NCBI RefSeq assembly: GCF_937875265.1 | Contig: NZ_CALLXM010000113.1 | Span: forward strand, 1 to 13,971 | DNA from: an uncultured Acetobacter sp. | GTDB taxonomy: Bacteria; Pseudomonadota; Alphaproteobacteria; Acetobacterales; Acetobacteraceae | Length of the DNA: 13,971 nucleotides | Direction of reading: 5' to 3' | In this document: positions 7,140 through 13,971 of the stretch, in pieces | Position numbering within the stretch: the stretch's first letter is position 1 | Layout: the number at the start of each line of letters is the position of its first letter | Position numbers and translations under genes: made by a program | The notes under the pieces: model-generated | The model's input: only the letters and a program-made list of their open reading frames with translations | The model's database searches: none | Told to the model about the DNA's origin: nothing

Positions 7140-8837
7140 ATGGTCGCATCTGTACATCTTACCAACAATGACACTGGTGATGATATTCTTCTGAAGCCAA
7201 ACAGTGACAACATCATTGAAATTACTTCAGATTATAATAACTGGACGATTGATGGCGCCACCGCAAGCGGTGGCTCAACAACTGGCACGACCGTCGTTAT
7301 CGACGAAGGCGTGAACGTGGATGGCGACGGTTGGCGTCTTGGCACAACCACGGCTACCGCAAGTGTTACTGTTAATGGTATCTTAACACTTCGTAACTCT
7401 GATATTATTAATGCTGGCTCTAAAGTGATTGTGGGGGATGGCGGCACTCTAGTGCTGGGTGGTTACGCAACCACAACCTCCGACCTGATTGAGTTTTCTG
7501 GGTCTGCTAATACCCCTGCTGGCGGTGGCGGAACCATTGAAATTGCAGCCGGCACTACGCCAAGCATCATTGGCTATATCACCAATATTACAGATAATGA
7601 TACGATCATTATTGATGGTATGACAGCTGATAATTATACTTATGTGGATGGTATTTATACCCTAACAAGTAACGGAACACCGATTAACGGCACATCTTCT
7701 TTTCAGCTGCCTGCTGCAAATGAAGGAACAAAGTTCACGGTTACAACGCAAAATGGTAAAACGTACCTAAATGCCGTGGATGTTGTTTGCTTTCTTGCTG
7801 GCAGCATGATCCGCACCGTAGACGGTGACGTTTCTGTTGAAAATATCCAGATTGGCGATGAAGTTATCACGTTTGACTGGAAAACAGGCGCGGAAAGTGT
7901 TCGTCCGGTTGTCTGGGCTGGTGTCGCACGCGCAACAGTCCATGCAGGAATGAGCGATGATCAGGCAGGCTACCCTGTTCGCATTCTGAAAAATGCTGTG
8001 GCTGAGGGTGTGCCCTACAGAGACCTGCTGATTACAGCAGAACATTGCCTGTTTTTTGATGGAAAATTTGTTCCTGCTCGTATGCTCGTCAATGGCTCTT
8101 CCATCTTCTACGATAAATCCATTACCACTTATGATTACTATCATATTGAAACCGCAGAACACTCTGTCGTTTCTGCTAATGGTATGCTGACGGAAAGCTA
8201 TCTGGATACAGGTAACCGTCGCTCCTTCCGCCAGGAAGGCAAGGTTGCTAGCATTGGTAGCCGCGCCAAGACATGGGAAACTGATGCTGGCGCAGAGCTA
8301 TGTGTTGACCGCGCATTTGTGGAGCCACTGTTCCGCACGCTGGAAGCCCGCAAGAGCCGCATTACAGAAGGCCTTCGTAATGCTGAAGTCGTAGCGCTGA
8401 CGGATGATGCTAAGCTGCATCTGGTTACGGAAACAGGTGCTGTGATCCGCCCGGTCCGTCGTGATGGCCAGCGTTATAACTTTATGCTGCCCGCCAATAT
8501 GGCATCTGTTCGTATTGTCTCTCGCGCCAGCCGTCCGGCTGATGTCATTGGGCCGTTTGTTGATGACCGTCGTCAGATGGGTGTTGCCATCGGAAACATT
8601 ACGTTTGTAACAGCTGCACGCCAGGAAAACATTGCCGTGCATCTGGCTGAAACTAAACCGGAAGGCTGGCATGCTGACGTTAACCAGCATGATATTGCCT
8701 GGACCACAGGCAATGCTGTTCTTCCACTGCCTAACCTTACGGAAGGCACCATGGGGCTGCTCAGCCTTAATATCCTATCTGCTGGTCCGTATATTGAAGA
8801 TGCACAGAAGGAAGTTACTCAGGTATTAAGCGCCTGA
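7140..8837 (+). CDS. Hint (Hedgehog/intein) domain-containing protein
   Basis: This 565-residue protein has three parts. Residues 1-213 are rich in Gly, Thr, Asn and Asp, with short beta-strand-like units (for example VTVNGILTLRNSDIINAGS at 76-94), and suggest a secreted beta-helix-like passenger. Residues about 215-362 form a Hint_2-type domain: nucleophile-position Cys217 in VVCFLAGS, the block VSVENIQIGDEVIT (231-244), TAEH (299-302, the TxxH motif), LFFDGKFVPARMLVNG (304-319), YYHIETAEHSVV (333-344) and ESYLDTGNR (352-360). Residues about 365-565 form a further region, with DDRRQMGVAIGNITF at 475-489. Hint domains can cleave or rearrange their own peptide bond. I see no signal peptide. 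The frame is open back to 7035, but the ATG at 7140 follows GAGAGA, whereas the upstream codons look noncoding. The gene is isolated and ends at its own terminator. Function is unknown. Confidence 0.88.
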   Translation: MVASVHLTNNDTGDDILLKPNSDNIIEITSDYNNWTIDGATASGGSTTGTTVVIDEGVNVDGDGWRLGTTTATASVTVNGILTLRNSDIINAGSKVIVGDGGTLVLGGYATTTSDLIEFSGSANTPAGGGGTIEIAAGTTPSIIGYITNITDNDTIIIDGMTADNYTYVDGIYTLTSNGTPINGTSSFQLPAANEGTKFTVTTQNGKTYLNAVDVVCFLAGSMIRTVDGDVSVENIQIGDEVITFDWKTGAESVRPVVWAGVARATVHAGMSDDQAGYPVRILKNAVAEGVPYRDLLITAEHCLFFDGKFVPARMLVNGSSIFYDKSITTYDYYHIETAEHSVVSANGMLTESYLDTGNRRSFRQEGKVASIGSRAKTWETDAGAELCVDRAFVEPLFRTLEARKSRITEGLRNAEVVALTDDAKLHLVTETGAVIRPVRRDGQRYNFMLPANMASVRIVSRASRPADVIGPFVDDRRQMGVAIGNITFVTAARQENIAVHLAETKPEGWHADVNQHDIAWTTGNAVLPLPNLTEGTMGLLSLNILSAGPYIEDAQKEVTQVLSA

Positions 8838-8865
8838 TCTTCACTTAATTTTATAACCTATGATG

Positions 8866-8900
8866 CAGGCCCTGTTCTGAAAAAGAACAGGGCCTGTTTT
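8866..8900 (+). terminator. Rho-independent terminator of the Hint gene
   Basis: A perfect 13-bp stem (8866-8878 with 8884-8896) and a 5-base loop GAAAA are followed by TTTT. It lies 28 bases after the Hint stop. The opposite strand has no T-tract, so it works in the forward direction only. Confidence 0.93.
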
Positions 8901-9397
8901 CATTGGCATGATTTATATTAGCCTTGGAGGCTATCATGGTTATACTTTTTGATAGATAAGATTATGAAACATAAGAGAGAGTAAATGAAACACTATCAGG
9001 ACACTCCTGAGTAGTAATTCTCCAAAGGATCGTATGACGCAGGATCCAGGGATAAGCCGTTAGGTTTGTATGTGTTAAAGTCTCCAAACAGCTCTGATCT
9101 CTCAATAGGCTTAACCTATGTCATGCTTGTAAATTACAGCCAGCCTGTCAACATGAGCGCACAAATATGAACCTGGTGCCCCCTTGCGCACACCCTGATC
9201 TAAGTGGAAAGACTTATGGCCGTATGCGTGTAACTATCAAGTTGAGGTAAAATAATTTGATATACGTGTTCACCGCTTGACAGTGGCAACAGTAATGTCG
9301 GTCAGGTCAACACGATAGAGAATCGCAGTATATAGTTGGCACCTCTATGTGTTGGCGCTAACCTATTGAGCAAGAATTTACAGACCAGTAGCCCCAA
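8901..9397. other. Gene-poor intergenic region between the Hint and monooxygenase genes
   Basis: These bases separate two convergent genes. I see only very short frames: MKHYQDTPE at 8985-9014 after an AGAGAG stretch, and 27 codons from an ATG near 9168. Neither is recognisable. An imperfect 24-bp palindrome lies at 8992-9015. No terminator for the minus-strand monooxygenase gene is evident. The stretch could be remnant DNA or hold an unrecognised small RNA. Confidence 0.45.
8992..9015. repeat. Imperfect 24-bp palindrome
   Basis: ACTATCAGGA (8992-9001) and TCCTGA-G-TAGT (9005-9015) are reverse complements apart from one extra G, around a 3-base centre CAC. No T-tract follows. Its role is unknown. 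Confidence 0.4.
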
Positions 9398-10861
9398 TCA
9401 GAATCCCACATCCTGCCACTCATCGCCCAGCAGCTCAGGCGTATCGAACTGTTGCAGGTTCTGATAATGAATTTCACGATCTTCAACAAACAGGCTGCTG
9501 ACAATTCCTTTTGCTAATCTGTCAGCACCATCACTAATAGCCGGAATATCCCCACTCACCTTTCCATGGGAGAGGGTCGCCGGGAAGCAGAAGCAATGAA
9601 TTTTTGCCAGTGCAGGGCAGACAGCACCCTCTTTTGGCTGGAACTCAAAGGCCGCACCCAAATCTGGTGAGAACTCCAGCTCAGGGTTCAGAGACCCAGA
9701 AGGATTATCTTCCGGTGCTGGCGTAAACCGATCTTTCCAGAACCGAATACTGGGTGCGATTGATTTGAGTTCCGGTCTTTGCCCGATATCTACAGAAAAC
9801 CCGGTCGCAGAAATCAGGAAATCTGTTTCCAGCACACCTCTCGGAGTTGTCAGGCGCAGATGCTCTGCATCCACGGCCACAGCCTCCACCGGGCAGCCCA
9901 GATGGAAAAATGCATTCAGATGCCTTGAAACACGCAGAGTGCTGGGCCGCGGCGGCGGTGTTTGTGCTGCAAGAGTATAATCCAGGAAGCGCCATTTCCA
10001 TGCATCCGGCAGTGCCTGAAACCCATGCACAACGCCCTGACTACCAATGCCGGTAAATTTGTTAACACGCGGAATATCTTTACGGCGAATAAGCATATCC
10101 ACACGGGCTGCACCGGCTTCCAACGCTGCCGCGGCATTATCCATGGCAGAAGCCCCGGCACCAATAACGGTGACACGACGCCCCTTAAGAGCTGTAAAAT
10201 CAATCAGCTCCTCCGAATGGGCACACAACGCACGGGGGAGAGATTTGAAAATATCCGGCATATAGCCGCCACCCAGACCGTCACGCCCGGTTGCGAGCAC
10301 CAGGTGACGCGCCAGAACGCTTTCCTCCCGACCCTGCTGACGCAGCAGAAGGTCCAGCAAGCCATCGTCCCGGTAGCGAATATCCAGAAGCTCTGTCTCA
10401 TTTTCAACAGGAACGGACAAAACTTTTCTAAACCAGCAGAGGTAGTCCATCCAGATCTGACGAGGAATAAACCCAAGTTCCGCCCACGCATCCACCCCAA
10501 AGCGGGCCTCATACCATGCACGGAAAGTCAGTGCGGGCAGACCAAGGCACGGTCCGGTAAGCGTTTTGGGGGAACGCAGGGTTTCCATACGAGCGTAGGT
10601 GACCCACGGCCCTTCCTGCCCGGCGGGAGCGCGGTCATACACAATATGATTTTGTACACCATACCGCGTGAGCATACCGGACGCTGTAAGCCCCGCCATA
10701 CCGCCACCAATAATGACCACGTCGCGCACCGTACGGTTTTCAACGCAGCGTTCCGGCACCCAGCTTTTTGACGGAATCTCCAGCCATGAGAGATCCTGCT
10801 TCAGCCGCTCTTCAAGTTTTTCAAGACCACCGGGTAATTCAGGGGGGGTAGAAAGCATCAT
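9398..10861 (-). CDS. FAD-dependent monooxygenase-like protein with two dinucleotide-binding folds
   Basis: This 487-residue flavoprotein has an FAD-binding Rossmann motif at VVIIGGGMAGLTA (48-60) and an NADPH-binding motif at VTVIGAGASA (230-239). The linker signatures VLATG (188-192) and SATGF (351-355) are typical of flavin-containing and Baeyer-Villiger-type (class B) monooxygenases. The classical fingerprint between the two folds (F-x-G-x3-H-x3-W/D) is only loosely kept: F205 to H215 runs FKSLPRALCAHSEE. The motif FPATLSHGKVSGDIPAIS (426-443) marks the C-terminal domain. Such enzymes insert oxygen into ketones, amines or sulfides in the cytosol; the substrate here is unknown. The start ATG overlaps the LysR stop (ATGA), with GGCAGGT just before it, so the two are translationally coupled. 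About 45 N-terminal residues precede the FAD fold. An oxidoreductase without oxygenase activity remains possible. Confidence 0.85.
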   Translation of the reverse strand: MMLSTPPELPGGLEKLEERLKQDLSWLEIPSKSWVPERCVENRTVRDVVIIGGGMAGLTASGMLTRYGVQNHIVYDRAPAGQEGPWVTYARMETLRSPKTLTGPCLGLPALTFRAWYEARFGVDAWAELGFIPRQIWMDYLCWFRKVLSVPVENETELLDIRYRDDGLLDLLLRQQGREESVLARHLVLATGRDGLGGGYMPDIFKSLPRALCAHSEELIDFTALKGRRVTVIGAGASAMDNAAAALEAGAARVDMLIRRKDIPRVNKFTGIGSQGVVHGFQALPDAWKWRFLDYTLAAQTPPPRPSTLRVSRHLNAFFHLGCPVEAVAVDAEHLRLTTPRGVLETDFLISATGFSVDIGQRPELKSIAPSIRFWKDRFTPAPEDNPSGSLNPELEFSPDLGAAFEFQPKEGAVCPALAKIHCFCFPATLSHGKVSGDIPAISDGADRLAKGIVSSLFVEDREIHYQNLQQFDTPELLGDEWQDVGF

Positions 10862-11865
10862 ACCTGCCAGTCTCCGGGCAAAGGGGATAAGGAAGGGCCA
10901 CCCAGACCATGCAGGGCCTCTTCCGTAATTTCGGGGCTAACACGTTCGTGCAGCTGGAATTCCGGCAATTGCGCAGCGGAAGCTTTGCGCAGCGCTTCCA
11001 CCAGCGCTTCCAACCCCGGCGTAAGCGGGCGACCGGAAGCTTTCACAATGCCAAAAAAGAAAGGAATGGCCGTATCAAGCGGTTTGATCACTGTATCCTG
11101 TAACACCAACCCGCAGGCCGTGGCAGGCTCTACAATAGCAACCCCAAGCTGGGCACGCACCATAGCCAACGCCGTCACGCTGGTATTGGTATCAATAATA
11201 GACTCTGGAAAAGCGCCTATTTTGGCAAAGGCTTTTTCCACACGGCCACGCAGGCGATAAGGATTGGCAATGGTTACCAGCCTGCGCGAGACCAGATCCT
11301 GCAACCGGACCACAGGGCAGGAAACCAGAGGATCAGCCCGGTCCAGCACCGCAACACAGCGGGACTGCCCTACCCACAACACATCGAGCTCTGGATGGCT
11401 GACAGGGAAACTAGCCGCCCCGAGATCAGCCGTGCGTTCCATAACAGACTGCACAACCCGCTCTGCACTGACAGACTGCACATGCACAGCCTTTGGCAAA
11501 AGTGACGGGGGCAGTTGCGCCAATGCATAGGGAATCAGCCCTGTAGCAAGGGCCGGGATCGCTGCAATTTCGAAAGTCGGAGCCTGATCCTGCGCAATTG
11601 CTTCCACACGTTCATGCATTCGGCGCACATTGGCCAGTAGCCGCTCTGCATCCACATGAAACTGCATACCCTGCTCAGTTGGCACAATACGCGGGCCATT
11701 CCGATGGAACAGCGCAAAGCCAACAGACGCTTCCAGATCCTGAATAAGGCGCGTCATAGCGGGCTGCGATCGCCCCAGAAAGCGCGCAGCACCCGTCAGA
11801 CTCCCCACGGCCACCACCGCACAGAAGGCTTCAAGCTGCTTAAGGTCCGGGAGGTCAGGCTTCAT
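10858..11865 (-). CDS. LysR-family transcriptional regulator
   Basis: This 335-residue regulator has an N-terminal winged helix-turn-helix (about 8-67): LKQLEAFCAVVAVGSLTGAA, then FLGRSQPAMTRLIQDLE, then LFHRNGPRIVPTEQG. A linker helix (about 70-92) leads to a periplasmic-binding-protein-like effector domain (about 95-295). The effector domain includes the usual LVTIANPYRLR and AQLGVAIVEPATA segments. The roughly 40-residue C-terminal tail is somewhat longer than usual. LysR proteins bind upstream of their own gene and of a divergent operon and respond to a pathway metabolite. The arrangement here fits: the gene is divergent from the CMD/AhpD-like gene across 130 bp and overlaps the monooxygenase gene by 4 bp on its own strand. 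The likely effector is the substrate or product of that flavoprotein. Confidence 0.93.
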   Translation of the reverse strand: MKPDLPDLKQLEAFCAVVAVGSLTGAARFLGRSQPAMTRLIQDLEASVGFALFHRNGPRIVPTEQGMQFHVDAERLLANVRRMHERVEAIAQDQAPTFEIAAIPALATGLIPYALAQLPPSLLPKAVHVQSVSAERVVQSVMERTADLGAASFPVSHPELDVLWVGQSRCVAVLDRADPLVSCPVVRLQDLVSRRLVTIANPYRLRGRVEKAFAKIGAFPESIIDTNTSVTALAMVRAQLGVAIVEPATACGLVLQDTVIKPLDTAIPFFFGIVKASGRPLTPGLEALVEALRKASAAQLPEFQLHERVSPEITEEALHGLGGPSLSPLPGDWQV

Positions 11866-11995
11866 GACTCTGGACTGTATGCGGCCTAATGGGTGGCATC
11901 AAGAAAGAATTTGTAAATCGGATGATAATCTACTTGCTATGCGTAATCCGGATCAATATCGTGCGGAATAGAAACGATTATGGACCCGTTGCCGC
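11866..11995. promoter_or_regulatory. Divergent promoter region, likely LysR target
   Basis: This 130-bp AT-richer segment separates the LysR gene from the CMD/AhpD-MHS operon and must contain both start signals. Possible LysR-type sites include TAC-N9-GTA (TACTTGCTATGCGTA) and the palindrome ATCCGGAT just after it. For the plus strand TTGCTA, 17 bases, TATCGT is a weak promoter candidate. The location is convincing; the individual boxes are not. Confidence 0.45.
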
Positions 11996-13117
11996 ATGGA
12001 TATCCTGCCATTCCTGTCTGCTATCATGAGTTCCGGGCACGCCGGTGCCCAAACGCATGCGCTAGCTGAAGTGATGACAACACGCGCTGATATTCTAAGC
12101 ATGAGCGCGCAGGCCAATGCGGCTGTGATTTCCCCGCGTAATCCAGGGCGACTTTCCCATGCCATGCGTACAGCACTGGCAGCGCGCATGGCGCGGCTGG
12201 CGTGCGCGCCGAACCTGGCATCCGCCTATCTGGACACGCTGGGCACACTCCTCCCCCCGCCACATCTTATTGCTCTGGCGCATGGCGATGCTGCACCGCA
12301 GAGTGACGCATTTCTGGCCGCACTCACGCATTATGCAGACCTGGTAACGCAGCACCCGAGAGACGCAACCCGCGCTGATATTCAGGATCTGCAAAATGCC
12401 GGGCTGAGTGATGCAGAAATTGTGCATCTGGCTGAACTGATTGCCTGCGTCTGTTATCTGGCCCGGCTGTCTATTGGCATGCAGGCTCTGGCAGGCACTC
12501 TGGTACCAGCAGATGCTGCATCGGCTGAGCCCGAAACGAGTGCCAGTAGCGTGGCATTTACGGCTGAACCGCTGGAATGGGTGCCGTATCTTCAGCCCGT
12601 CCGGCTGGAAGAGGCTACGGAAGAGCAGCGAGAGGCGATGAAAATCACCCCTTCCAACACCAAGGTTTCGGAGTATGTGCTGACACTGGCGCATGACCCG
12701 GAAAGCCTCGCTGTGCGGTCTCCTCTATTTAACGCCATTATGTATGGGCGGGATGGTCTGTCCCGTGCCGGGCGGGAAATGGGTGCGCTGGGCTGCTCTC
12801 TTATCAATCATTGCCTGTATTGTGCATCCGTCCATGCACGGCGCTTTATTCAGCTGACCAAACGCCCGGAACTGGTGGAAACCATTTTTTCAGAAGGTCC
12901 GGATGCCTGCCTGAATGACGAATACTGGCAACCAATTTTTGATTTTTCCGTCAAACTCACTCGCTCCCCAGGACTCTTTGCACAATCCGATGTGACATTC
13001 CTGCGGGACCACGGCCTGTCTGATCTGGAAATTTTTGATCTAGTTTGTGCCGTTGGTATTTTTGGCTGGGCCAACCGGCTGATGCACACGCTGGGGCACT
13101 CTACGTCCCCCCCTTGA
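11996..13117 (+). CDS. Two-domain CMD/AhpD-like (alkylhydroperoxidase-related) fusion protein
   Basis: The 373 residues contain two tandem carboxymuconolactone decarboxylase/AhpD-type helical domains. Domain 1 (about 1-170) lacks the redox motif; its core reads LAELIACVCYLARLSIG (145-161). It looks like the 'CMD domain protein, Avi_7170' family. Domain 2 (about 185-368) has the complete AhpD signature: Glu261, Cys273-Leu-Tyr-Cys276 and His280, with spacings matching AhpD Glu118, Cys130, Cys133 and His137. It looks like the 'alkylhydroperoxidase domain protein, Avi_7169' family (PLFNAIMYG, CASVHARRF, FAWANRLMHTLG-like end). An Ala/Ser/Glu-rich linker (171-188) joins them. AhpD-type proteins reduce peroxides or peroxiredoxins through the CxxC pair; the substrate here is unknown. 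The ATG lacks a clear ribosome site, but DILPFLSAI fits the expected N-terminus. The MHS gene starts 45 bp downstream, probably in the same operon. Confidence 0.85.
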   Translation: MDILPFLSAIMSSGHAGAQTHALAEVMTTRADILSMSAQANAAVISPRNPGRLSHAMRTALAARMARLACAPNLASAYLDTLGTLLPPPHLIALAHGDAAPQSDAFLAALTHYADLVTQHPRDATRADIQDLQNAGLSDAEIVHLAELIACVCYLARLSIGMQALAGTLVPADAASAEPETSASSVAFTAEPLEWVPYLQPVRLEEATEEQREAMKITPSNTKVSEYVLTLAHDPESLAVRSPLFNAIMYGRDGLSRAGREMGALGCSLINHCLYCASVHARRFIQLTKRPELVETIFSEGPDACLNDEYWQPIFDFSVKLTRSPGLFAQSDVTFLRDHGLSDLEIFDLVCAVGIFGWANRLMHTLGHSTSPP

Positions 13118-13162
13118 AAATGGTCTTCGCTCGAGCGGAATTTTTTGAAAGACACCGACACG

Positions 13163-13971
13163 ATGGATAGACCGCACACAGCCCGGGCACGCTGGGGCGC
13201 CATTATCGGATCAATCGGCGGGAATGCGCTGGAATGGTATGACTTTACCATTTTTTCTTACATGATTCCCATTATCAGCACACTGTTTTTCCCAAAATCT
13301 GCGGGCAGTGTGTCAACCATCCTCATGTCCACTGCCTTGTTTGGCGTCGGCTTTTTTACCCGGCCCCTGGGGGGGATCTGCCTGGGCATGTATGCCGACC
13401 GCCGCAGCCGGCAGGAAGCCATGACACTGGGGATGGGATTGATGGCCATTGCTGTCGCTCTTATCACCTGCGCCCCAACGTATGAACAGGCCGGAATAAC
13501 CGGCACGCTCATGATTGCTGTTGCCCGGCTGTTGCAGGGGTTTTCCGTAGGGGGCGAATTTGCAACCTCCACAACCTTTTTGGTGGAAATTGCGCCACCC
13601 GGTCGTCGGGGCTTTTTTGGGTCCTGGCAGATTACTGGACAAATTATCGCGCAGGTGCTCGGCGGCAGCGTCGGGTATCTGATGACCACATGGTGCACAC
13701 CGGAGCAGGTGCATGCCTGGGCATGGCGGCTCCCGTTTGCATTCGGTCTGTTCATTATTCCGCTTATCCTGACTATTCGCCTTAAGATGTCTGGAAAAGC
13801 TGCGGGGAAACGTAAAGCAGCACATCCCCCCGGCATGATGAAGAGCCTGACGGCTCAATGGCGTGAAATTCTGACCGGCATGGGGCTGGTAACCGCGAGC
13901 ACAGTCTCTTTCTATATTATTTACGGATATGTCGTGACATATGCGACAAAAATCCTGCATCTTTCACTGAC
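13163..13971 (+). CDS. MHS-family MFS transporter (metabolite:proton symporter), N-terminal part
   Basis: The gene runs off the right edge; 269 codons are present, of an expected 430 or so. It is an inner-membrane major facilitator of the metabolite:H+ symporter type (citrate, alpha-ketoglutarate, proline/betaine, aromatic acids). Family signatures are GNALEWYDFTIFSY in helix 1 (20-33), GVGFFTRPLGG (61-71) leading to the loop 2-3 motif MYADRRSRQEAM (76-87), and RLLQGFSVGGEFATS (122-136) in helix 4, which has the family's typical GGE. About seven hydrophobic segments are visible, with a basic cytoplasmic loop near 205-225 (KAAGKRKAA). The motif has DRRSR where many members have DRxGRR. The start ATG follows a weak GAAAGA. 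It is probably co-transcribed with the CMD/AhpD-like gene. The transported compound is not readable from the sequence. Confidence 0.9.
   Translation, partial: MDRPHTARARWGAIIGSIGGNALEWYDFTIFSYMIPIISTLFFPKSAGSVSTILMSTALFGVGFFTRPLGGICLGMYADRRSRQEAMTLGMGLMAIAVALITCAPTYEQAGITGTLMIAVARLLQGFSVGGEFATSTTFLVEIAPPGRRGFFGSWQITGQIIAQVLGGSVGYLMTTWCTPEQVHAWAWRLPFAFGLFIIPLILTIRLKMSGKAAGKRKAAHPPGMMKSLTAQWREILTGMGLVTASTVSFYIIYGYVVTYATKILHLSL

Noticed and set aside
8985..9014. Nine-codon frame after an AGAGAG stretch
   Set aside because: It is too short to support as a gene without conservation evidence.
9962..10771. 269-codon plus-strand open frame
   Set aside because: It is antisense to the flavin monooxygenase gene. 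Composition (many His, Thr, Asn) is typical of an antisense frame.
13258..13960. Two overlapping minus-strand frames of about 190-215 codons
   Set aside because: Both are antisense to the MHS transporter, whose signature motifs are clear on the plus strand.
1..13971. CRISPR array, rRNA, riboswitch or intact insertion sequence
   Set aside because: No regularly spaced direct repeats, rRNA segments, recognisable riboswitch cores or complete transposase genes were seen in the window.

Overview
The window looks like chromosome of an acetic acid bacterium (Acetobacteraceae, Acetobacter-like). This is an inference. It rests on an alphaproteobacterial gene style, a large Hint-domain protein of the kind that occurs in several copies in acetic acid bacteria, a TonB-dependent receptor, and moderate GC in genes against AT-rich intergenic DNA. 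No ribosomal RNA or species marker is present, so genus is not proven.

Layout. Positions 1-168 hold the 3' end of an AlkB-type DNA/RNA demethylase. A Tat-exported beta-lactamase-fold serine hydrolase follows (280-1455, +). It converges on a periplasmic YceI-family lipid-binding protein (1472-2140, -). Next are an XRE-type repressor (2436-2873, -) and a 778-residue TonB-dependent outer-membrane receptor (3189-5525, -) with a clear rho-independent terminator at 3083-3114. A tRNA-Glu(CTC) gene lies at 5734-5809 (+). It is followed by about 1.3 kb with no intact gene, holding two inverted repeats and a fragment resembling an IS3-type transposase. This looks like a decayed integration site.

That sparse zone leads into a 565-residue Hint (Hedgehog/intein) protein (7140-8837, +). 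It has a beta-rich N-terminal region, a central Hint domain with its catalytic Cys and TxxH residues intact, and a further C-terminal region. It ends at a perfect 13-bp terminator hairpin. Another gene-poor stretch of 560 bp follows.

The right end is one coherent divergent locus. On the minus strand a LysR regulator (10858-11865) overlaps by 4 bp a two-dinucleotide-fold flavin monooxygenase (9398-10861). On the plus strand are a two-domain CMD/AhpD-like protein (11996-13117), which looks like a fusion of two usually adjacent families, and an MHS-family proton symporter (13163 to the window end, incomplete). The simplest reading is a LysR-controlled module that imports a small compound (MHS transporter), oxygenates it (flavoprotein) and handles reactive or peroxidic products (AhpD-like protein). 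The substrate cannot be read from the sequence.

The most interesting items are the CMD-AhpD fusion within the LysR/monooxygenase/transporter module, the Hint protein with intact processing residues but no classical signal peptide, and the degraded tract downstream of tRNA-Glu.
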